A stretch of 64,000 nucleotides of DNA from Bacteroidota bacterium. GTDB lineage: Bacteria > Bacteroidota > Bacteroidia > Chitinophagales > Chitinophagaceae. Positions 25,124 to 33,755 of the stretch are shown here, in pieces. The position numbers were made by a program, and so were the translations under genes. Numbering within the stretch: position 1 is the stretch's first letter; each line of letters begins with the position of its first letter. The notes under the pieces are model-generated. The model was not told the origin of the DNA and made no database searches. It saw only the letters and a list, made by a program, of their open reading frames with translations. The stretch is taken from the NCBI GenBank assembly GCA_023423405.1, contig JAFAFR010000037.1:186001-250000 (forward strand), given 5' to 3'.

Positions 25124-25248
25124 TTATCCCTGTATCATCCCTGCTTTGACTCAGCGTTGTGCCTGGTGGTTGATCGCTTCAAAAGACCTCCATTGAAGGG
25201 AAGCGACGATACGGGTTGCAGGGAAGATACAGGGATGATGCTTATATT

Positions 25249-26233
25249 ATGCTTCCATCTAAAATACTACCGTTGAAAACACCCTATCCTGCAATTGCTG
25301 TCCAACTGCTGGTATTCGGTCTCCTTTCCTCCTTTGTGCGGGCACAAAATAATTATAGTGTCGTCCAATATGGCATCGAAACAAACAAGGCGGAATTATC
25401 GATAGCAGCGGGAAATTTTGGCGAAGCGCTTTCGCGTTACGATTCGTTGTTTGAAAGCAGGACGACGGTTTTTGCCAAGGACCTGTACAATGCAGTTTTA
25501 ACCGCCTCCGTATTGCACGATGAACAAAAGGCGCTGAAGTTTGCATTGGCGTTACGGAAAAGAAATTTCGACCTCGATTCGCTGTTGAGCAATCCTGTCA
25601 TTAAGAAGAATTTTTCTGCGGCATCGGTTTCCCGCCTCCAGGCAACAGCGCCGGAATATTGCTCAGATTCCAGTTTGCGTAAACAGTTGATGACGCTGTT
25701 TCACCGTGATCAGAACCCGCGCCAGGAGTACGATTACAAGAACCGCAACCGGCAAAACGTCTATTCGGCAGATAGCCTCAATGTCAAAGAACTGAATGCC
25801 CTGGTCGCAGCAAATGGCGGCCTGCCCGGTGAATGCCAGACAGGCGTTTATTCGCCGGACCTGTTATGGCAGCCCTATTATTTTGTGATCCTCCACCAGA
25901 CACCGGTCAACAAAATTTTCGACTACGCATCGCTGGTACTGGAAGAGATCAAAAAGGGAAATATTGAACCGCACACGGGCGCACATTTATATACCATCAC
26001 CAGTGGTAATACCCTGGAAAATTCCGCTGGTAGCGCCGGACAAAGCTGCTGCTATCAACAGCACCCGGATCGCGTTTGGTCTTGAGTCGATCGACGACTA
26101 TACCCGTAAGTCTTTGTTCTCCCTGAAAGATTCGCTTGGCTTCAAATTTTACGGCAGGTCCCACCATATCTATTATACAAAAGACAGGAAGGTGGCCGAA
26201 GCGTTTCTGCGTTCTTATACACCGGTGCAGTAG
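25249..26233 (+). pseudogene. Exported protein of unknown function, interrupted by a frameshift
   Basis: The N-terminal part starts at the ATG at 25249 with a signal peptide (ending FVRAQNNYS) and reads in one frame to 26085. The last 22 residues there are out of register with a second frame that continues to 26233 (IPLVAPDKAAAINSTRIAFGLESIDDY and onward). Removing one A from the AAAA run at 26018-26021 joins them into a single product of about 327 residues. No family is recognised. The text shows helical, TPR-like stretches (AAGNFGEALSRYDSLFE) but I would not name a domain. It is either a recent pseudogene or an assembly error in the A-run. Confidence 0.65.
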
Positions 26234-26353
26234 CGGCAGCGCCCTGTAGGCCCTATTAAAAAGCAACCGTTAAAACACCCTTTATTTTCCCGTGATAAAA
26301 CGGTTGACTGCGGCCCTGCCTCTTTCTATTTTGCAGAAAAAACAATTTGAGCG

Positions 26354-28456
26354 ATGCACCGCAAAGCGCCCCTCTGGCATGCGGCGCCCTTCCTGCGGTT
26401 GCTGCCGCCGCTGGTAGCTGGTATCCTGGTGGCCGATCGCTGGCAGCCGGCAGGATACTGGTGGTGGGGCGGCCTGCTGGTTGTTGCACCGGGTTTGGCC
26501 TGGCTCGCCTGGCGGCCGTCGACGCTGGCTTATCGCCATCGCTGGTTGGGTGGTTTGCTGGTGCACCTGCTCCTGGTGGCGGTAGGCGGAGCAGTGTGGC
26601 ATGCTGCCGCCTGGCCATTGCGTCCTGCCTGGATGGGGCGGTACCTGGACGAAGCAGTTGCCTTTGTTGGAGCGCCTGAAACCCTGCCCCAGCCGGGAGC
26701 GAAGAACGACAAACTGGTGTTCAGCCTGGAAAGGATGATCCTGCCGGATGGCCGCAGCGAAAGGGTCTGCGGCAAAATCCTGGCCTATTTCCCCAGGGAC
26801 CGGCCCCTGCCGCCGGCGCCGGGGGAACGCTGGCTGCTGGCGGCCCGGCCCGTACAAAGAATCCGCACCCAACAGCTCCCCGGCGGCTTCGATTTCGCCG
26901 CCTGGGCGGGCCGCCAGCAGCTCTACCACCAGGCTTTTTACCAGGGGCACCAGCTCCGGCGGCTGGCGCCTGCGCCCCGGTTATCGCTATCGGCCTGGCT
27001 GGCCCGTTGCCGCCAGTCGGCCCTGGCAGCCATGCGCCGGTACATCGACCCGGCCGCGCAGGGCATCGCCATGGCCTTGCTGATCGGCTACCGGAAAGAG
27101 ATCGATCCAGCGCTCCTGCAGGCCTATACGGAAACAGGAGTGGTGCATGTCATTGCCGTTTCCGGCATGCACCTGGGACTGCTCTACCTCTTGCTGCGGC
27201 AGCTCATCCGGATCCCGGTGCGGCCATCGCGCAATGGCTGGCCCAGGGCGCTGCTGGTAGCGCTTATCATCTGGTGGTTCTCTGCTGTGGCGGGAGGGGC
27301 GCCTTCCATTTTCCGCGCGGCCTGGATGTTTTCTTTTGCCCTGGCCGCCGGACTGCTACGCCGTCCGCTGAACCGGTACCAGTCGCTCAGCGGAACCGCC
27401 TTCGCCATGTGCTGCATTGATCCTTGCTGGATCTGGGATGCCGGCTGCCAGCTTTCCTTTGCCGCACTGGCCGGGATCTTCCTGTACCAGCGGCCGATCA
27501 GCGGATGGCTTTCGCCGCAGCACCCTTTTCTGAAACAGGTTTGGGAGCTGGTTTCCGTTACCCTGGCAGCCCAGGTGCTGACCCTACCCATCAGCATCGG
27601 AATGTTTCACCAGGCGCCGGTTTATTTCCTGGCGGCGAATCTCGCGGCGGTGCCGCTTTCCAGCCTGGCCCTGGTTACGGCACTCCTGCACTGGCTGTTC
27701 ACGGCCCTCTCGCTTCCCCTCCCCTGGATGGGCTGGCTCACCGGGCTGCTCATCCATTGGATGAATGCCGCCATCCGGCGCGTGCAGTCCCTCCCCGGGT
27801 CCGTGCTGGGCGACCTGGAATGGAGTGTTGTGCAGGTAGTGCTGGCCTATGCCGTCATCGCCTGCCTGAGCGGTTGGCTACTATATAAAAAGAAGGCCCT
27901 ATTTCCATTGGCGCTGTTGGCGTTGCTCGCATTCACCGGAGAAGAATTGCGGCTTGATCGCAAGGCCGGCACACAGAACTCGCTCTTGCTCTATACGGTG
28001 AAAGAATCGCCTGCGATGGATTTTGTAATCGGCAGAACCTTTTATCAAAACGGCGAGGCCCCGGGCCTGCAGCCCGTACGCAGGCAGCTTGCACGTGCCC
28101 TGCGCTGCAAGCGACTCGTATCCCTGCCCACCGTCGCCAGAGCTTATGAACAGCCGTTGCGTCTCTTTCGCGTACAGTCGGATCGCGCGCTGCAATGGGC
28201 CCTGCAGCAACAGCCGGCGCTGGTATTGCTCAGCCGGGGTGTGCGGGACCTGCCCCTGCCGCCGGCCCTGGAAAAACCCTGCCTGCTGGTGGCCGACGCC
28301 ACCGTGCCCGCTGCCCTGTCGCAGCACTGGTCGCAACGCCGCTTTCCACCCGGCATCCGCTTCCTCTCGTTGCGCGAAACCGGCCCCCTGCTGATTTCCA
28401 TCGATACTGTCCTGCTGATTCCTATCGACAATAAACGTACATTTGCGCCTCCTTAA
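26354..28456 (+). CDS. comEC: ComEC/Rec2-family DNA-uptake channel protein
   Basis: ComEC forms the inner-membrane channel that brings single-stranded DNA into the cell during transformation. The 700 residues have an N-terminal membrane region and a DUF4131-type domain (about 25-190), then the competence domain with GYRKEIDPALLQAYTETGVVHVIAVSGMHLGLLY near 240-273, and a polytopic block to about 520. The C-terminal part (about 550-700) lacks the HxHxDH motif of the metallo-beta-lactamase domain found in Gram-positive ComEC. Short ComEC forms like this are common in Bacteroidota. No pilus genes are nearby, so transformation is not shown. Confidence 0.9.
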   Translation: MHRKAPLWHAAPFLRLLPPLVAGILVADRWQPAGYWWWGGLLVVAPGLAWLAWRPSTLAYRHRWLGGLLVHLLLVAVGGAVWHAAAWPLRPAWMGRYLDEAVAFVGAPETLPQPGAKNDKLVFSLERMILPDGRSERVCGKILAYFPRDRPLPPAPGERWLLAARPVQRIRTQQLPGGFDFAAWAGRQQLYHQAFYQGHQLRRLAPAPRLSLSAWLARCRQSALAAMRRYIDPAAQGIAMALLIGYRKEIDPALLQAYTETGVVHVIAVSGMHLGLLYLLLRQLIRIPVRPSRNGWPRALLVALIIWWFSAVAGGAPSIFRAAWMFSFALAAGLLRRPLNRYQSLSGTAFAMCCIDPCWIWDAGCQLSFAALAGIFLYQRPISGWLSPQHPFLKQVWELVSVTLAAQVLTLPISIGMFHQAPVYFLAANLAAVPLSSLALVTALLHWLFTALSLPLPWMGWLTGLLIHWMNAAIRRVQSLPGSVLGDLEWSVVQVVLAYAVIACLSGWLLYKKKALFPLALLALLAFTGEELRLDRKAGTQNSLLLYTVKESPAMDFVIGRTFYQNGEAPGLQPVRRQLARALRCKRLVSLPTVARAYEQPLRLFRVQSDRALQWALQQQPALVLLSRGVRDLPLPPALEKPCLLVADATVPAALSQHWSQRRFPPGIRFLSLRETGPLLISIDTVLLIPIDNKRTFAPP
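28438..28445 (+). promoter_or_regulatory. -7 box before purH
   Basis: TACATTTG matches TAnnTTTG and lies 28 bases before the purH ATG, within the end of comEC. No -33 match was found at the usual distance. Confidence 0.5.
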
Positions 28457-28473
28457 CCAGTCAATCCCCGATT

Positions 28474-30006
28474 ATGAACAAAAAGGTCCAAAGCGCACTG
28501 ATTTCCGTTTTTTATAAAGACGGTCTCGAACTCCTCGTGAAACTCCTGCACGAACAAGGCGTAACCATTTATTCCACCGGTGGTACCCAACAGTTCATTG
28601 AAAAACTGGGATTGCCCTGCGTACCCGTTGAATCCGTTACTTCCTACCCTTCCATTCTCGGGGGCCGGGTGAAAACGCTGCATCCAAAAATTTTCGGCGG
28701 CATCCTCGGACGCCGCAACAACGAACAGGACCTGCAGGAAATGAAGGAATTTGAAATCCCTGAGCTCGACCTTGTGATCGTTGACCTCTATCCTTTTGAA
28801 GAAACGGTGGCCAATACCAGCGATGAGCAGGCCATCATTGAAAAGATCGATATCGGCGGCCCCTCCATGATACGCGGCGCAGCCAAGAACCACCGCGATG
28901 TGGTGGTGATCGCTTCCAAACAGGACTACAGTTTCCTGGAAGAAATACTGCATGCACAAAACGGCAGCACCACCCTGGAACAAAGAAAACATTTCGCGGC
29001 CCGCGCCTTCGAAGTATGCGCTCATTATGATGTAGCCATCTCACAGTATTTCACGCCCGCGCTCGATAACTATTTCCTCAGCTCCGTACCCCGTCCCAAG
29101 ATCATGCGCTATGGTGAAAACCCGCACCAGCAGGGTGTTTTCTACGGGCCCATTGAAGACCTGTTCAACCAGCTCAACGGCAAGGAGCTTTCCTATAACA
29201 ACCTGGTGGACGTGGACGCCGCCGTACAACTCATCAAAGAATTTCCTGCTAACGCCGAGGCACAAACGGAATTTACCTTTGCCATCATCAAGCACACCAA
29301 TGTATGCGGCATTGCCACACGCGCTTCGGTAAAGGAAGCCTGGGACGCCGCCCTCGCCGGTGATCCCGAAAGCGCTTTCGGCGGCGTGCTGGTATGCAAC
29401 GGCACCATCAACAGCGGCACGGCCAACGCCATCAATGAGATCTTCTTTGAAGTGCTGATCGCACCTGCTTTTGAACCGGCTGCACTCGACATCCTGCGCA
29501 CCAAAAAGAACCGCATCCTGCTGCAGCAGAAAGCGGCGCTCAGCAGCAGTCACCAGTTCAAGTCACTGCTCAACGGCGTGCTGATGCAGGAAACCGATGA
29601 AGGCAATTACAGCAAATGGGAAGAAGCCGGCGGCAGGGAAAGCAGCGCCGCGGAGAAGGCCGACCTGGAATTCGCCAACCTCGTGTGCAAGCACCTCAAG
29701 AGCAATGCCATCGCGCTGGTAAAAAACCGCCAATTGGTAGGAAAAGGATGCGGGCAAACCAGTCGCATTGATTCGCTGCGCCAGGCCATCGAAAAAAGCA
29801 AACAGTTTTCTTTTGACCTGAAGGGGGCCGTGCTTGCGAGTGATGCTTTCTTTCCCTTCAACGACTGTGTGCAGTTGGGTCACCAGGCGGGCATCGAAGC
29901 CTTTATCCAACCCGGCGGTTCCATTCGCGACAAGGACTCCATCGACTATTGCAGGGAGAACAACCTCGCCATGGTGATCACCGGTATGCGCCATTTCAAA
30001 CACTAA
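28474..30006 (+). CDS. purH: Bifunctional AICAR formyltransferase/IMP cyclohydrolase
   Basis: PurH does the last two steps of purine synthesis: formyl transfer from 10-formyl-THF to AICAR, then ring closure to IMP. The 510 residues have the IMP cyclohydrolase domain at about 1-190, with an MGS-like fold (VQSALISVFYKDGLELLVKLL, then TGGTQQF, GGRVKTLHPKIFGGIL), and the transformylase domain after it, with the catalytic KHTNVCG near 272-278. SAFGGVLVCNG follows near 302. The C-terminus QPGGSIRDKDSI is typical. The -7 box at 28438 suggests its own promoter. The transporter gene starts six bases after its stop. Confidence 0.96.
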   Translation: MNKKVQSALISVFYKDGLELLVKLLHEQGVTIYSTGGTQQFIEKLGLPCVPVESVTSYPSILGGRVKTLHPKIFGGILGRRNNEQDLQEMKEFEIPELDLVIVDLYPFEETVANTSDEQAIIEKIDIGGPSMIRGAAKNHRDVVVIASKQDYSFLEEILHAQNGSTTLEQRKHFAARAFEVCAHYDVAISQYFTPALDNYFLSSVPRPKIMRYGENPHQQGVFYGPIEDLFNQLNGKELSYNNLVDVDAAVQLIKEFPANAEAQTEFTFAIIKHTNVCGIATRASVKEAWDAALAGDPESAFGGVLVCNGTINSGTANAINEIFFEVLIAPAFEPAALDILRTKKNRILLQQKAALSSSHQFKSLLNGVLMQETDEGNYSKWEEAGGRESSAAEKADLEFANLVCKHLKSNAIALVKNRQLVGKGCGQTSRIDSLRQAIEKSKQFSFDLKGAVLASDAFFPFNDCVQLGHQAGIEAFIQPGGSIRDKDSIDYCRENNLAMVITGMRHFKH

Positions 30007-30012
30007 ATCAAA

Positions 30013-30915
30013 TTGCCAAGGTCCCATCCCAAAGCTGTTTTTGCGGTGGCCCTGGTCTGCCTGCTCTGGGGCACCACCTGGCTGGCCTCTAAAATAGGCG
30101 TGGAGCACATGCCTGCCCTGCAGTTGAGCTCGCTGCGCCAGATAACAGGCGGCAGTTTGTTCCTGCTCTATTTCGCCGGCAAGGGAAGGGCGCTGCCCAG
30201 GGGCAGGGAATGGGGACCGGTGCTGGTGTTGGGTTTCCTGAACATCTTTCTCAGCAACGGGCTGAGCACCTGGGGCCTGCATTATATATCGAGCGGGCTC
30301 GGCGCCATCATCGCCGCCATGGTGCCGCTCTGGATGGTGATCTTCACCTGGATCGGCAGCAGGAGCCGCCTGCACCCGCTCACCATCGTTGGTTTCCTGC
30401 TGGGCTTTGCCGGCATCTGCATCATCTTTTACGATCACCTGCACGATTTCCTGCAGCCGGGTTTTCGCATCGGCATCTTTTTATCCATCGCTGCATCCAT
30501 TTCCTGGGCCCTGGGCTCCCTGTACACGAAAGACCAGGTGAGCGCTTTCAATCCTTATCACAGCATCGGTCTGCAGATGCTGATCTCGGGCATTGCCCTG
30601 AACGCGGCGGCGCACGCAACAGGACAACATATTCCGCTTTCCGCCGTACCGCTCAGCTCCTGGCTGTCGATTGCGTATCTCGCCGTGTTCGGATCGGTGC
30701 TGGCTTTCACCGCCTATCTCTATGCGCTGAAACACCTGCCGGCCGAACAGGTTTCGATCTACGCGTATATCAACCCCATCATTGCGGTGCTGCTGGGTTC
30801 CTGGATCCAGGGAGAAAAGCTGAACGCCTATATTATGGTGGGTGGTGTGGTGGCTATCCTGGGCGTATACCTGGTGAATGCCGGCTTCCGGAAAAATCAG
30901 TCGGCGTCCCAGTAA
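30013..30915 (+). CDS. DMT-superfamily (EamA-type) transporter
   Basis: The 300-residue protein has ten hydrophobic segments in two EamA repeats, typical of drug/metabolite transporters: the first repeat starts VALVCLLWGTTWLASK near 12-27 and the second FLSIAASISWALGSLYTK near 156-173. The C-terminus has PIIAVLLGSWIQGEKL. The substrate is unknown. The start is a TTG at 30013, six bases after purH; no ATG in frame lies nearby that would keep the first helix. It is probably co-transcribed with purH. Its last 19 bases overlap the convergent gene. Confidence 0.9.
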   Translation: MPRSHPKAVFAVALVCLLWGTTWLASKIGVEHMPALQLSSLRQITGGSLFLLYFAGKGRALPRGREWGPVLVLGFLNIFLSNGLSTWGLHYISSGLGAIIAAMVPLWMVIFTWIGSRSRLHPLTIVGFLLGFAGICIIFYDHLHDFLQPGFRIGIFLSIAASISWALGSLYTKDQVSAFNPYHSIGLQMLISGIALNAAAHATGQHIPLSAVPLSSWLSIAYLAVFGSVLAFTAYLYALKHLPAEQVSIYAYINPIIAVLLGSWIQGEKLNAYIMVGGVVAILGVYLVNAGFRKNQSASQ

Positions 30916-32219
30916 GCGTCTTCTTTCATGAAGAGCTCGTAGAGCTTGCGCCATTCCGTGAAGGCCGGATCTGTTCCCAGGAAATTATTGTGCCAGATGG
31001 TGATGAAGCAGCCCTGTACTTTTTTTACGGTGGCATAGTAGCGCATCAGTTCGGCATAGGCCTGGTGCGGGCTCAGTTTCTGTTCATAGCAGGCATTGGC
31101 ATCCATAAAACAGAAAGGATAGATGAGCAGGTCGGTCGCTTCTTCACGCGAAAGATTGTACCAGTAATAAGAAGAGCAGATGGACGCGCGAAAACCATTG
31201 ATGGTGCCGTAGCCCATGGAAAATTCCTGGGAGATATTGAGTTCCAGCAGTCGCTCGTAATGCAGGGGCAGACTGAATTTGAGGTAGTGCTGGCGGCTTT
31301 TTGAAATGGGCAGGTCGGCCACCGCTTCCAGCCATTCCAGTTCTTCCTTCAGTATTTTGTTGCTATTGGAAACGCTGCCCTGCCAGGAGGGGTGCAGCCC
31401 TATTTTGTAAGTGGAAGCATAGTAGTGGATCAGGTCCTGCATGGCTTTGTAACTGGTGGGAATATTGCGGTCGTATCCCACCTGTTCCTGTGCCACCAGG
31501 AAAAAATAAATGGGCCTGGACCGGCAATAGAGGTGCAGGGCATCGAGCCACTCGTAGGCATCATAAGGATCTTTTTCTTTTCCCCGCAGCACACGGAGAC
31601 GGGTAAGCGCAGATTTGAATTCGCCCTTTAACAGTGAACGGGCAATGCCTCCCATGGTGCGGTACCAACCCTTACCCCTATACGAAAACAGGATATCGAT
31701 GTCGTAGGTGGGAATGAAACGGAAACTCTTGCGGCGAAAGAGTTGCGCGGGGAAACGCGCTTCGAGCAGGGCCTGCCATTTCTGCAACCAGATGTTCACC
31801 AGCGGTTCTTCCAGGAAGCCTTCGCGCCAGGCGAGCGAGGCCGTATGTGCGTAGCGACCGTATTCATCCAGCGGGGGGTCGAGGTATTCTTCGTAGCGGC
31901 TGATCAGGAAAAAAGAGGCGGCCAGGATATCGAAGGGCAGGTCGCCCCCGGCGGTGCGGTAAAATGCTTTTACACCTTCCCACTGGAAACATTCGATTTG
32001 CTGGGGCTGCAGGCCTGTTTCAAATAAAAGCGGGGCGGGCGGCAAGTGAAATTCGTCGTTGGTGATGCGTTGTTCGCTGTAATTGATGCGTGCGCCCTCG
32101 TAGTGCCGGAACACGAGCGGGTCGTCGGTAAGCCGTGCTTCCAGGATAAATATTTCGCGGTTCAGGAAATCCAGCATATACCTGAGCCTGGGGCTATGCC
32201 GGCTTACATAAATGAGCAT
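30897..32219 (-). CDS. Polysaccharide-deacetylase-like protein (DUF7033-type)
   Basis: The 440-residue product begins MLIYVSRHSPRLRYMLDFLNRE and later has FIPTYDIDILFSYRGKGW near 167-184, an Asp-rich site like the TxDxD of NodB-type carbohydrate esterases. HPSWQGS near 278 and the late IWHNNFLG resemble other deacetylase motifs. Relatives are found in capsule or envelope loci of Bacteroidota; no substrate is proven. No signal peptide or membrane segment is visible, so it should be cytoplasmic. It lies just after lutB on the minus strand (gap of two bases) and is probably in the same transcript. Confidence 0.72.
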   Translation of the reverse strand: MLIYVSRHSPRLRYMLDFLNREIFILEARLTDDPLVFRHYEGARINYSEQRITNDEFHLPPAPLLFETGLQPQQIECFQWEGVKAFYRTAGGDLPFDILAASFFLISRYEEYLDPPLDEYGRYAHTASLAWREGFLEEPLVNIWLQKWQALLEARFPAQLFRRKSFRFIPTYDIDILFSYRGKGWYRTMGGIARSLLKGEFKSALTRLRVLRGKEKDPYDAYEWLDALHLYCRSRPIYFFLVAQEQVGYDRNIPTSYKAMQDLIHYYASTYKIGLHPSWQGSVSNSNKILKEELEWLEAVADLPISKSRQHYLKFSLPLHYERLLELNISQEFSMGYGTINGFRASICSSYYWYNLSREEATDLLIYPFCFMDANACYEQKLSPHQAYAELMRYYATVKKVQGCFITIWHNNFLGTDPAFTEWRKLYELFMKEDAYWDAD

Positions 32220-32221
32220 GC

Positions 32222-33604
32222 TCAGGGTATATTATGTGATTCGCGCCAGCGCTGGTTAAAGCTTTTTTCGGGAAACTGTATGCTACCACGATGGGTATTC
32301 CAGCCCTTCAGCAACGAATTCACCACCCAATTCTTAACGGCAGGTTTGCCTTTGTTCATCCATTTACGGTTGAGCACGCCCATCTTCCAGCCCTTCCAGG
32401 CCATCTTTTCGCTCCAGCCGGCATGGCCTTCTTCCACGGCCTCGTGGCGGTTTTCGAGCAGGAGCTCGTGCAGGTTGATGCGTACGGCGCAGACCTCGGT
32501 GCAGTTGCCGCAGAGCGATGAAGCATGGCTGAGGTGTTTCCATTTATCGAGGTCTCTCAGGTGGGGCGTAATGACGCTTCCGATGGGGCCGCTGTAGGTG
32601 GTGCCGTAGGCGTGTCCGCCGATGTTTTTATATACGGGGCAGGCATTGAGGCAGGCGCCACAGCGAATGCAGTAGAGGCTTTCGCGGGTCTTCGGGTTTT
32701 GCAGCAGTCTGGTGCGGCCGTTGTCGAGCAGGATCACGATCATTTCTTCGGGGCCGTCGGCTTCGCCGTGCTGGCGCGGTCCGCTGACGATGGAATTGTA
32801 CACCGTCATCGTTTGTCCGGTACCGTAAGTGGCGAGCAGGGGCCAGAAGAGCCCGAGATCGGTGAGGGAGGGCAGCACTTTTTCGATGCCTGTGATCACG
32901 ATATGGGTGCGGGGCCAGGCGCAACTGAGGCGGCCGTTGCCTTCGTTCTCGGTGAGGGCGATGGAGCCGGTATCACAGATGATGAAGTTGGCGCCGGTGA
33001 CACCTACTTCGGCTTCCACGTATTTGCTGCGCAGGCGCGCACGGGCTTCGAGGGTGAGGGCTTCGGGACTCAGTTTGGAGGGTGTGCCCAGTTTTTCCGC
33101 AAAGAGTTTGGCTACATCTTCCTTGCTTTTGTGCATGGCGGGTGTAACGATGTGGTAGGGCGGCTCTCCGTCGAGCTGTTGGATGTATTCGCCGAGGTCG
33201 GTCTCCACGCTTTCAATGCCGTTTTCATGGAGGAAATCGTTGAGTTTGATTTCTTCCGTTACCATGCTTTTACTTTTCACCAGCGTACGGCAGGATTTTT
33301 CGCGGCAGATGCGCAGGATCTCCTGCCGGGCCTGTTCGGCGTCTTCTGCCCAGATCACTTTCCCGCCCCTGGCGGTGAAGGCGGATTCGAAACTTTCGAG
33401 CATCTGGTCGAGTGTTTCGATGGCGCGCCACTTGATGTTCTTGGCTCTTTCGCGGGCGAGTTGGAGATCCTGGAACTGTGCTTTCCCGTTAGGCACTACG
33501 GCATTGTAGCGCCCGATGTTGAAATTGATCTTTTTCCGGTGATCCAGGTCGGCCGCTTTGATCTGGCTTTTGGCCATGAAGGCGGCCTTTATCTCGTTGG
33601 ACAT
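32222..33604 (-). CDS. lutB: Iron-sulfur subunit LutB of lactate oxidation
   Basis: LutB is the LUD-plus-ferredoxin subunit of the LutABC L-lactate oxidation complex. The 460 residues have a LUD domain in the first half (RTLVKSKSMVTEEIKLNDFL near 106-125, then GVTGANFIICDTGSIALTENEGNGRL near 201-226), and two cysteine sets: Cys312, 315, 318 and 322 (CIRCGACLNACPVY) and Cys365, 368 and 372. These match the two 4Fe-4S clusters, with a late tail for LutA contact. No lutA or lutC is beside it; a LUD protein lies at 310-957. It may form a distant or partial system. Confidence 0.9.
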   Translation of the reverse strand: MSNEIKAAFMAKSQIKAADLDHRKKINFNIGRYNAVVPNGKAQFQDLQLARERAKNIKWRAIETLDQMLESFESAFTARGGKVIWAEDAEQARQEILRICREKSCRTLVKSKSMVTEEIKLNDFLHENGIESVETDLGEYIQQLDGEPPYHIVTPAMHKSKEDVAKLFAEKLGTPSKLSPEALTLEARARLRSKYVEAEVGVTGANFIICDTGSIALTENEGNGRLSCAWPRTHIVITGIEKVLPSLTDLGLFWPLLATYGTGQTMTVYNSIVSGPRQHGEADGPEEMIVILLDNGRTRLLQNPKTRESLYCIRCGACLNACPVYKNIGGHAYGTTYSGPIGSVITPHLRDLDKWKHLSHASSLCGNCTEVCAVRINLHELLLENRHEAVEEGHAGWSEKMAWKGWKMGVLNRKWMNKGKPAVKNWVVNSLLKGWNTHRGSIQFPEKSFNQRWRESHNIP

Positions 33605-33755
33605 AGTAAAACTAAATTACTGCTAGTTTGCCAGATTCGGACCAGGTGGCTACCTATTCTACTGCTGTCCGGTGAAATTTGTTGCAACTGGAATGCAACA
33701 AAGCATTAGTTCAGCAGGATATTCAAAAAATTATAGAGATTTACAGATACTGCTT

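Larger units (their letters stand above)
24761..25248. other. Intergenic region with phased direct repeats
   Basis: This 488-base stretch separates the divergent sigma gene and the frameshifted exported protein. Four degenerate copies of TGAGCCYATTATTT lie at 24813-24889 and three TTTGCCGT copies at 25094-25123. An 11-base inverted repeat, ATCCCTGTATC, lies at 25126-25136 and 25226-25236. I see no convincing gene, tRNA or full promoter. An open frame at 25010-25276 has no recognisable features and its start is poor. Confidence 0.5.

Noticed and set aside
25126..25236. Inverted repeat ATCCCTGTATC, copies 89 bases apart
   Set aside because: The arms are far apart and have no T-tract or mobile-element features. 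I mention it only as part of the intergenic region.
25010..25276. An 88-residue plus-strand open frame between the sigma gene and the exported protein
   Set aside because: It has no domain or signal, is Cys-rich and uneven in composition, contains the TTTGCCGT repeats, and ends inside the next gene.
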